The translations under genes were made by a program, and so were the position numbers. The notes below the pieces were generated by a model. That model was not told where the DNA came from and did no database searches. It worked only from the letters and a program-made list of their open reading frames with translations. From assembly GCF_000143415.4 (NCBI RefSeq), contig NW_003314270.1:408080-467690 (forward strand): a DNA stretch of 59,611 nucleotides, given 5' to 3'. Numbering within the stretch: the stretch's first letter is position 1; each line of letters begins with the position of its first letter. This DNA comes from Selaginella moellendorffii. Its lineage: Eukaryota > Streptophyta > Lycopodiopsida > Selaginellales > Selaginellaceae. This document shows positions 45,114 through 54,500 of this stretch, piece after piece.

Positions 45114-48013
45114 AATAGCCTCCGCAAGTGCAACGCATGTTCCCTCCGTGGATCTTAAGAACCGTGCTAAATGGATTCAGGCAAAGGTGTTTCTAAACAA
45201 CCCCGAGGGGGAGGTGGTAGCTGAGGGCTTAGCCACAGTTGTCGATCCAAGAGATGCGGTTGCTAATCAAGAATTAGGCTGGGATGATATTAGAGTTGCG
45301 ATTTTAGAGGTTGTTGACACAGAAGAAAACAGTCTGACTATTGGAAGCATTGTGCGGTGGAAATTGAGGCACTTAGTGTTTGAGAATGTGAAGGATTCAC
45401 AATCAAACACCACTACAACTGATGACAGAACATCTCTTCATGGGAAAAGAAAGTACACCTTCCTAAAGCGCAGCCAAAGGGATCTAAGCAACGAACTGAA
45501 AAGGCAGAAAATGGCGATGGAGGTTCAAATGGTCTCGACAGTTGCTTGTTGCAAGAGGAGGTGCTGTCAACATGCTGATTGGGATGTTATTGAAGAGGAG
45601 AGAGCAAGATACAAGACATTGTCCTGGAAGGCAGCTCGCAATTTTGTGTATGAGGCATTACGGTCATCTGTTGATGCTTCAGAACATCAGGTGGGGGGCA
45701 TGGTCTTCCAGAGGGGTTTGGTCTGCATGAAGGCATGGAGAATCATTTATGGAGTCCCTCGAACCACATTCTACAGAATCAAAACTGAGTTCGAGGAACA
45801 AAGGGTTCAACAGGCAGTCCATGGGAACGACGGTACTCACAAAACCAGGGGTCATGTTATATATGGAGAGGCAATCTTCAAGAGGTTTGTCGAGACATAT
45901 AGCAAGCAACAACCACATAAAACCCGCCTCTTGGAAGATGGAACACGAGACACCCAACGAGTTCTCCCTTCCATGTATACCAAGGGGGCCATATTGGAAG
46001 ATATGAATCGGGAACTCCAGAGTAATGGCTACAGGAAGCTGAGCCAATCTAGATTTAGTAGATTGTGGAGCAACAGGTTCAGGGATGTGAGTATAGGAAA
46101 GTACTCCAGCTTTTCAAAGTGTGACGAGTGCACTGCTATCAAAATGGCTTTGTCGAAGAATTCTTGCATCGCTCAAGAGCGAGAGACGTTGGTTAGAAGG
46201 CGGCTCGACCACAACATCGAGCAGAGAAGCTGCAGGACTGCATATTATCATAACAGGATTCTCTCCATGGAGAGACCTGACTCTTACCTCTGCATCATCC
46301 ATGACAAAATGGACCAGAAAAAGACGTGCTTACCTCGACTCAATCCTGCCCCCAAGGTAATCTCTTCATCCATGCAGCTGCCTGTGTCTCTGTTTGGCAT
46401 AATCGCTCATGGGCATGGTGCCCAGAACTATGGGAACTTCTTTGTACCTCTATGGGGTGGCGGGGGTGCAAACATGATGATTGCGTCCCTAGCAAAACAC
46501 TTAAGGTCTTTGCAAAGTGCGCAGACTGAGCTGAACGGCCAACCCTTGCATAACGCCCTTGTCGATCGAACCCCATACAGGGTTCAGCTAGAGGAGGAGC
46601 AAAGGCTTGCAGTATCGCGTGGGGCCCCATGCCATCCCAGTGAATATGTTGGCCGTCAGATTGTAGGGTTATCACGTGAGGCCTCATGCCATTCCGACGA
46701 GGCTAGTCGCCCGGTGAATGCACAGCCTCATCCAAATGAAGCAGAATCTCAAGGAAGTTCTTGCGGCCGATGTGGCCATCCACCCCATCTTCTGCTCCAA
46801 ACAGACAATGCTGGCAGTGAGAACAAAAACATGTACGTCTTTGCGTACTTGGCGATGCTTGTTGCCAAAGGCATATTTGAAATGGTTACACTTGGCTTTC
46901 TCATGGTTGGGCACACTCATGAAGACGTCGATGCCATGTTCAATCACCTGGCAGAGTCCCTCCGGCGATCCAATGTCCTCACCCTCCCACAACTCTACGA
47001 TGAATTCCAAAATTGCATCAAAGGCACTGTTGAAGCTGCACTTGTGACAGAGGTTCCAGACTTTAAGGGGTTTGTAAAAGGCTACATCAGGGACGGATCC
47101 GAAACGCTGATTGGCCACTCCAAGCCTCTTCAGTTTCATTTCAGCATGCATGACGGTGCTCCAGTGATGAGGTACAAGATGAGAGAATGGGACACAGTGT
47201 GGCTGCCAGTGGACGGCATTGAACTCTTCAAGAGAGATCCCATAACTGGGGAACCTATGATTCCTCAGGGTTCCCCACGGCCGATGCACCCGGATGGACT
47301 CAAAGACCAGGAAAGTATAGTGGCCGGGATTAGATAGCATATTGCCTTCTGGAAGAGGGGGTTGGTGTTTGGTGGAGAATCCTATTTTAAGAGGTGCAAG
47401 CCTTTGCTTGAATACTGGGAGAAGATTATATCTGCTATCCAAAATGGGCCAGTTGTATATGAAGAATTGGAAGAGTCCTTTTGGCTAGAACCCAGAGCAC
47501 CAGATAGTAGCGGAACAATGTCCTCTAGAAATGCAGTGACAGATAACGATGTTGAGGATCACTATTGTGGGCCGAGGAACAAGAAGCCGGATTCAACATT
47601 CAATCCAGTACAGGTCTACAAAGGAATGGTCCTGCTTGTCTGACCCAGTAATAAAAAACAAATGATATGGGTGGGGCGCTGCATCACTGATGCAGAGGAG
47701 GACGCGGAAACTAACTCCTTCAATGTAACTGTGGAGTGGTTCAAACCAAGTTCCGGATATACGAAGGATTGCCTAGAAAAGAGATGGGTGCTGAATCCAA
47801 GGGATCCCAGCATGAGCATATCGGTGGATAATGTTGTGCATGGTTGGATGCGGAAGCAGAGTGCCACCATTACCTTGCCAGACCATGCAAGAGATGCAGC
47901 AAGAGCATTTATAACCCGGGTTCAAGGTGAGATTCATTAATATTCCTTTACTAAGTTTCTAATGTATTTTATTTCAAGGTGAACAATCCGAATCTGAATC
48001 AGAGGAGGCGTGA
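45114..48013 (+). pseudogene. DUF7869-like transposase candidate of G (two in-frame stops)
   Basis: The main exon 45114-47926 opens after an acceptor (CTACACTTTCAG), so a 5' exon and the true start lie upstream and were not found. A last exon at 47979-48013 follows a 52-nt phase-1 intron and adds an acidic tail ending ESESEEA. The frame is broken only by TAG 47335-47337 and TGA 47641-47643. It shows an N-terminal region like those of plant transposases (VAEGLATVVDP, then LTIGSIVRWKLRHLVF), a helix-turn-helix-like part, a CDEC cysteine pair, then the DUF7869 signature: IIHDKMDQKKTCLPRL, GIIAHGHGAQNYG, LLQTDNAGSENKNMYVFAYL and FLMVGHTHEDVDAMFNHL. The Asp of HDKMD, the Asp of QTDN and the Asp/Glu of HTHEDVD fit an RNase H-fold DDE/D triad. 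Two palindromes lie in frame between the blocks (46614, 46671). Confidence 0.75.
46614..46692. repeat. Two palindromes inside the transposase exon
   Basis: 46614-46635 and 46671-46692, read in frame as SRGAPCHP and SREASCHS. They occupy a low-complexity insert of about 60 residues between the HGHG and DN...ENKN blocks. Confidence 0.8.
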
Positions 48014-48180
48014 TGGCATGTGGCCTTACGCCATTCCTAGGTGAGATGATACAAATAACAAGTATAAATTCTTAGTTGTTCTAGCAAATCTTACTTAAAG
48101 TTCAAGGTGAACAAGCCGAATATGAATTCATCGGATTGTTATAACAAATTGTGAGGTGATGGCATGAGGCGATATGCCAT
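47979..48180 (+). repeat. Duplicated terminal exon plus palindrome
   Basis: CAAG|GTGAACAATCCGAATCTGAA at 47975 (used as last exon, stop at 48011 touching a palindrome at 48013) recurs as CAAGGTGAACAAGCCGAATATGAA near 48105 with a palindrome at 48159. A third copy lies inverted near 49352-49392, again beside a palindrome (49324). Confidence 0.7.
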
Positions 48181-49543
48181 TTGAGAGTGGTAGCCATTCC
48201 TATATAAGGTGAGTGAAATATTTATTAGAAATACCTCATTCAATTGTGCACTTCTAAGTCTTGGTCCACTTAGCATTGTTTGCATGTTTCTATTTTAATT
48301 CTTTCTCTAAAATGTTATTTAGCATGTGGCTTCATGCCATTGCTCTCCACAATCATACATTGAATTTTTCTATCCTTGCATAATACTTCTCCATATATAT
48401 AGCATGTGTGCACATGTGATATGGTTCATTAGGCCTGATATAGTGTGTGAGGTAAAACAAAGATGATGTGACATATGCATTTACCAATCACACGTGCATA
48501 AATCTAATAATATGGCGTGTGGCCCATATTAATGGCACATAAACCCATATTGTGGGCTTACGTGCTTTATGTACCATCATTCCCTTGCAGCGTGTGTGTT
48601 GGTTTCCTTTTATAACACAACGAACTCCATATTTTAGGTGAAGAGCATTCTCATGGCAAGCACAAAATCTATAAGTGAGGCAGAAAAGGAGACGGAGAAG
48701 GAAATAGGTGAAGATGTAGAATATATAAGTCTTCCAAACTCCCCGTACTATACTCTAGGTGATCATTTTTCTGAACAAACGGCAACATTAACAACTATCG
48801 AGAACGCCCCAGTAACGTCAGAGACAACAATCCAAAGCAAAACAACTGACCCGGAGAAGGATGATAGTACCGCTGAGAGTACCAAAAAGGAGGTGTCCAC
48901 TAGCGCTTAGGCTTATAATGGCGTGTGCCCTCATGCCATTTACTTGATCACCAAATACCTTTTTCCTTTGCACTAGTATATCTTAATACCGGTCTGAGAA
49001 AATAGAATGGCATGTGCCCTCAGGCCTTTTACTAAATCACCTTTGAAAGAAATGCAAGCCTCTATGTCGTAAAAAAAAGGTACTAGAGAAATTCCTTAAT
49101 AATATGAATGTTATTTAGTTTCATGAAAATACACTAAGGGTCAAATGAGTTAAATGACTTCTCCAGACTAGCAATGCCTCTTGCTACACCTTCACAATTA
49201 GATTCGTTAGAAAAAGATAACATTGAATAATATCTAAATGTTCTCACCATTAAGTTATATGTCTGGCTAATAGGAATGACGTTCATCTTGGAAAGCTCAC
49301 CACACGCTCAATGAACAAACAAATAGTGTGTGCGTGCATGCCATTGCTCTTCTTTAGCTTCAGATTCGGCTTGTTCACCTTGACAATGAGATTTATTATA
49401 CAACCAGATGGACTCAGTCTGGACACAAAGTCACCGCGCTAGTCACCATGCCCCAGATATGTCTAGCCCCTAGACAAAAAACATATAATTTCACGTCATT
49501 TTCAAATACTTGAAAATTTGTACCTAGTCCCATTTTACTGAAT
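48014..49543. other. Right subterminal region of G
   Basis: Contains palindromes at 48013, 48159, 48319, 48918, 49007 and 49324 and a degenerate one near 48511. A Ser/Thr/Glu-rich open frame (48638-48910, STKSISEAEKETEKEIGEDVEY) follows an acceptor-like TTTTAG|GTGAAGA. It could be another alternative last exon, but it is weak. The rest is AT-rich. Confidence 0.45.
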
Positions 49544-49570
49544 AAATCCCACTTTAACAAAATAGAGCTT
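49544..49570 (-). repeat. Right terminal inverted repeat of G
   Basis: On the minus strand it reads AGCTCTATTTTGTTAAAGTG near its end; 24/27 match with 35390-35416. Confidence 0.65.
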
Positions 49571-49577
49571 ACAAGGA

Positions 49578-49607
49578 CACTATAAGCCACAAATTTTTCC
49601 TTTTCTA
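49578..49607 (-). repeat. Inverted scrap of the B LTR end
   Basis: TAAGCCACAAATTTTTCCTTTTC is the reverse complement of the last bases of LTR B (GAAAAGGAAAAATTTGTGGCTTA). It sits head-on against a plus-strand B LTR piece, so a small rearrangement accompanied or followed the G insertion. Confidence 0.7.
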
Positions 49608-50171
49608 CAAGGGGTTCCAAAAGTATAGTAGGGATAGTGAGGTCCAGGAACCAGTCTTGAAGGAACTCTCCAATGGTGCTTCCAAACTGACTTGAGGTTG
49701 AGACTAGGACTGAAGGGCCTTGGGTGGGAGTGAGCATAGACTTGGGTGGTGCTGGAGGGGCCACCCAAGGAAGTGCTCAAGAGCAGCTCCCACTCCCAAA
49801 AGGGAAATCGACTACAGTGCTCCCGGCTCATGTGGAGTGGTGCCCCACTTGAGTACCTTGTGGCTCATTGGTCCTCACCCTTCCTAGGGGCTTGAGCCTT
49901 CCCTTCGGGATAGAAGTGGGAGGGTAGAGGTACCCATACCGGGCCGTTAGACCACGGTGTTTTGTCCCGGTGTCCCGAAGCAAGTGTTGCACCCAAGGCT
50001 TGGGATTTAAAGGGTCCCATGATCAAGTTTTGTTGTACCAAAGGATGTTAGGAACTTGGAGGCTTAGTGTGCTTGGCTACTTGTGCCTGCGGGGAGTGTA
50101 GCCGAACCTTAAGTCTAGTCTAACCCGGGGAGGGGGATTGGGAGAGATTTGGGAATCTGTGAATGGGTGGC
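49608..50171 (+). repeat. 3' LTR of B, left piece
   Basis: Colinear with 30788-31348 of the 5' LTR, mostly differing by transitions. It ends at the solo C LTR and resumes at 51317. The first 410 bp of the LTR are missing. Confidence 0.85.
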
Positions 50172-51316
50172 TGTCGCGAATGTGACTTCGGGTATCGAAA
50201 GTTACCTGTCGACTAGTCCTTACGGACACTCTTACCTTACTGCCACGATGGCAGGAGGTCGGTATTGCTGGTTCCCTTTATCAGTCCCTCTTGTGCTAGT
50301 GGAGTTAACTGGGCATTTCGAGTGTACTTAGACCGGATGAGCATAAGGACGGAATTTCTACATGTTATTAGCTAAGTATACTTAGCCCGGTAAGGAGTTC
50401 CCGTCTCGTTTTGTCTTGCACTTGCTAGTGACAAGAACCCTTGCGTATTAAGATTGGTCCCTCAATATTGTTGGATGATAGCTTACCGTGTCTGCCAAAC
50501 ACCCTTGCTATCATGCCCTTTGTGTTAGTCTTATTTCGGTTCCAAATACTATTTATGGAAAGTGTCTAGATTTGCTCATTTGGCATATTTACAGAATGTA
50601 GAGATCAACCTGAACACAATGGTGTTCGTCCCGTGTTCAAATTCGCAATCTAATGCCATTCCATATTTAGTAAGTTTCGAGTTTGTCCTAGAGACTAACT
50701 CCTGATACTAAGGAAGGCTTGGGGTGAAAGCCCAAAGCGTGTGTTCCTCAAGGGGGGGGGGGGGGGGGGGTTCCAAATGTATAGTAGGGATAATGGGTAG
50801 GTCGGGCATGGCCGACAAACCTGAGACATAGTTTAGCTCCCGCTTGCGTTCCTGTCCTTGTTCTGTGTCCGGCTTGGGTTTAAGCCCAAGTTCCATTCCA
50901 TGCTAATTGGTGGAGTACCCATGTCTTCGTGTTAGGCCACCGGTATGCCGAAATAGCACCATACTCTATTTGGCTCCATTTTGCGTGCTGGTCCTAGCAT
51001 TGGGATGTTGGTTACTCTAGGACTGTTCCAAGTTGCTCTCGGCTCCTGTCCCTTTGCTCCTTGGGCTTTATGCTCGGGAGTTGCTCTGTGGTTTAGTTCC
51101 ATCACTCCTTGGCTTCGTGCTTGGGAGTTTGGCACCATTCCTTTGTTCAGTGGCCCAAGGCCCTGAACCTCGGGTTCCTATGGACACGTGGCATGGACAA
51201 GTGGCATGTGACATGTGGCATCTGTCACGTGGCACAAAGAGGGTTAGGTTCCGCTTCGTGGTGTTATCCTATGGTAAATCACCATAGGATAAAGGGTCAA
51301 AACCACGTGCGCTACA
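50172..51316 (+). repeat. Solo LTR of family C, complete
   Basis: 1145 bp, TGTCGCGAATG...GTGCGCTACA, flanked by a perfect 5-bp duplication GTGGC (50167-50171 and 51317-51321) inside the B LTR. It contains a 19-G tract (50752-50770) after the shared GGTGAAAGCCCAAAGC module. It defines the family that also lies at 1-526 and near 59141-59611. Confidence 0.95.
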
Positions 51317-51489
51317 GTGGCTAACGCTCCATTGCTCGTGTAATGAGTAGCTGAAATCAAGTAAGACCAAGTAGGAGTTGGTACAATAGACAGGAACCTT
51401 GGCGAGGGAACTTAGCAAAAACCAAGGCAGTGTTGGTCAGATAGATGAGGTAAGCTAGCAAATTGGAAACGAAAAATTTGTGGCTTACA
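51317..51489 (+). repeat. 3' LTR of B, right piece
   Basis: TGGCTAACGCTCC...GTGGCTTACA, the end of LTR B after the solo C LTR, followed by TTCGG, the right target-site duplication of B. Confidence 0.85.
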
Positions 51490-51586
51490 TTCGGGTCTAT
51501 CTCATACTTCATCTTCAGTCCATTTTGGACTCCATCTCGGGTCCATCTCTTATCCATACCAGACTCCATCTTGAACTCCATCTCAA
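51490..51586 (-). repeat. Host A LTR (minus), piece 2 of 3
   Basis: Reversed minisatellite (GACTCCATCTC, GGTCCATCTC) between the end of B and the start of the second A element. Confidence 0.75.
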
Positions 51587-54500
51587 TGTGAGACACAAAA
51601 TCCCTAGGCCCCAAAGTGGAGCCAAAAGGGCGCCACATGGTAGTGGCCGAAGCGAAAGCCAAACGAGCGTAACACGTTTGGACTAAAAGATGGAGTCCGA
51701 GATGGATCCGAGATGGACCCGAGATGGATTCCGAGATGGAGTTCGAGATGGATCCGAGATGGACCCGAGATGGAGTCCGACATAGAGTCCGAGATGGACC
51801 CGAGATGGAGTCCAAGATGGAGTCCAAGATGGACCCGAGATGGAGTCCGAGATGGAGTCTGAGAGATGGAGTCCGAGATGGAGTCTGAGAGATGGAGTCC
51901 GAAGTCAATACCGAGACCGAGACCGAGACCGGGACCGGGACCGAGACCGAGGCCGAGGCTGAGTCCGAGCCCGAGCTCAAGTCCGAGTCTGAGTCCAAGT
52001 CCGAGGCTGAGTCTGAGTCCGAGTCCGAGTTCAAGTCTGAGAGAGTGAAAGCCCAAAGCGTTTGTCTCCCAGACCCTAGAGGGTTTGGTGAGCTCCAAAA
52101 GTATAGTGAGGGGGAGGACTGCAGTAGAGCCAGTTTGGCCAGGAAAGGCCAGTTTGGCCCAGGAAGGCTATACCCAGTGTTGGGTGATGAGCTGCCCACT
52201 GGGAAGTCCAAGACTAGAGTGAACACAGACTGATAAGCGGGGAAGCTTGATGAAGTGTTCAAGAGCCGGCTCTAGTTCCCCCGGGAGATCAACTGGCCGA
52301 TGCTCCCAGTCCAAGTGTGGGTGGCACTACCTACTTGGATACCTGGTGTGGCTCAATGGAACCTCGCTCTAAGCCCATGGCTAGAGCACCTAAAGGCGAA
52401 AGGTGGGGAGAGTACCCATGAGACTTGCGTAAGGCTACGGTGTTCCAAAAGGTTGTTCCAAAGTCCCAAAAGGTGAAAGGGAAGAGGAGCAGTCCTCTAG
52501 TGCAATGACCAAGGATACAGTCACATGGTGAGGAAGTCCCAAAGGATTGTGGGACTTAGTGGTCGGGCGTGTGGGCTTTGATCTAGTGGCAATGTTGGCG
52601 AACACGGCCATGGACAAAAAGGGGCTTGGTGGGGACTGGAAAAGAGTTGTCAGGGAAGGCTATTCCCCTTGTTTGCGGGCATCCTAAGGATGCTAAGGAG
52701 TAGATCTGGGATGATCACTCACGGACGGATGGCCCAGTCTTTGAGAGATGGGACTATGATGTAGGTGGCATTAAACCACCGGTGTGGCCAAGGTGAATAG
52801 GCATGGCCTTAGCGTAACGGGCCGATATGTCGGTGGTACCTTGGGGTGCCGGTCATGGGATCAGACACGTGGAGCACTTGGACCAAGTGCAAAGGTTGAG
52901 TGGCATGGATGCCATTCTCGGGGCTAGCAAGCCCCAAGACCTAATTGGGACTTATGGAGGTTGTGAATGAGACTCTTCCAAGTGGTCGGAGGTGCGGTTA
53001 AGTGACTAAAGTAAAATGGAAAAATTAGTCACTTATAACTTGGTATCGGAGTTGTTCCTTAGTCTGACTCTTATTGGTGGCTAAGTATATCACCACTTGT
53101 ATTGGAATTGGAAAGTCCTAGGTATGGACCTATCCTCGAGGAGTAGCATGTCGAGAGGACATGGCTCTCCACTCGAGTTCATGTGTGAACTTGTGCACGA
53201 TGTGGTGGATGGAAATGGGCCAGTAAGGGAACGACTTTGGGATCTTAGGAATAGTATAAGGGTTTCCTCAGAGAGTTGAGGATGTGATCCAGATGAGCGT
53301 TTGACACGGTAAACGGGCTAATGTAGTTGTGGTAAACAATTATAGTTGGGATCACGGGAAAGTTGTAGACTACAAAACAATAAAGGAGTCACAATATTAC
53401 CCTCATATAGTGGAGGCTAGTGCTCATAAACTTGAGACCGGAATTGATGACCGAGGGAGGTCAAATATGGAAAAGGATACAAGTCCTTGAAATGGTAGCC
53501 AGGGCTACCTTTAATAAATGCTGGAACAACCCAAGGAGTTGGGGGTGTACTTAGAGGATGAGTTGGTATTCTCATCAAATGGACAAGTGGTCATAAGGGG
53601 CTGAAGGTTGCCCCTAGAGAACAAATCAAGTGTCGGAGTAACACTTGCAAAGATGATCCTTGTGAGTAGGACATGAATACAAGGAGTTGTATTTTAGTGA
53701 GCTAACACCTCAAAAGTAGGACCTCATGGGTCGTTAGATTAGCAAAGTCCAAAAACTTGAATGATTTTAATAGAGTCAAAGAATAATCCTAAGGGATTGA
53801 TGAAAGCATTTAGACTGAGGTGTGTGGTGCCCCACGAAGGATGGGGAGGATCTTGAGATCCAAGCATGAGAACAGTGTGTATCTCATTAATGGCAGAAGG
53901 TGCCATATTAAAGTCGTGGGAAAGAGTTTTCCGGAAGAAAACAACTTTGACACAAAATTGTGCATAAACTCTATGGTGCAGTGCTAATGAATAATTGGCA
54001 TAAGAGACAACCATATTGGTCTTGGCAAGAAGACCTAGACACAAGTAAGAAGTGTCATAAAGGTAGGCTCGTGGAGCCAATGGTGTGGAGACACCGAAAG
54101 TGCCAAGGCGTGCTGCCTTGAGGTCAAGTTGGCGGGTTCATGAGAACCCCGTCCAAAGGAATCCCAATGGAAATGAGAATGGCATAGCCTAAACTAGAAG
54201 GCATGCGGTTAGAATGTGGTGACCTAGATAATGATGGAGGTGTGGAAGCACCAGCAATGAGTTGTAAAACTTGACAACTATGAGGCAACTAAGCAAAAGG
54301 TGCAAAATAATTCGTTAAACTGGTAGAAGGCAACTATCTATATACGGAGGTTGGGTTCGAGTCCCGACCCTTTAATGCTTGGGTTCGAGTCCCAAATCAC
54401 TAGGGCATGGTGATGGTTTGGAAAATGAGGACACTCATTTTTCAGTGGTTATGGACTCTCAGTGAGGAGATTGGTTTGGGCACACCGCCAAGCGAGAGAT

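Larger units (their letters stand above)
35390..49570. mobile_element. Element G: 14.2-kb TIR DNA-transposon candidate with two divergent genes
   Basis: The ends 35390-35416 and 49544-49570 are inverted repeats matching 24 of 27 bases. The left one sits exactly where the B integrase is cut. Inside are a minus-strand multi-exon gene (35832-42130) and a plus-strand DUF7869-like gene (45114-48013), with a repeat-rich divergent spacer. About 30 copies of a 22-bp palindrome occur in it and none outside. No clean target-site duplication remains, because the right flank is a rearranged piece of B LTR. The unit as a mobile element is inferred from the end repeats, the insertion site and the transposase-like gene. 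Confidence 0.65.
30375..51489 (+). mobile_element. Ty3/gypsy element B, interrupted and rearranged
   Basis: The 5' LTR is at 30375-31512. The interior (31513-35389) encodes gag, protease, RT, RNase H and part of integrase. The 3' LTR is represented by 49608-50171 plus 51317-51489. Target-site duplications CTCGG (30370-30374) and TTCGG (51490-51494) match 4/5, and both flanks are the same reversed A minisatellite, so the two ends belong to one insertion. Element G, a solo C LTR and a short inverted LTR piece lie inside. The end of integrase and the start of the 3' LTR are lost. The LTR halves differ mainly by C/T and G/A transitions, so B is much older than the intact A. Confidence 0.8.

Noticed and set aside
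46356-46376. Possible 21-nt intron (GTAATC...ATGCAG) in the transposase
   Set aside because: Far too short to splice even by the standards of this element, and the frame is open through it.
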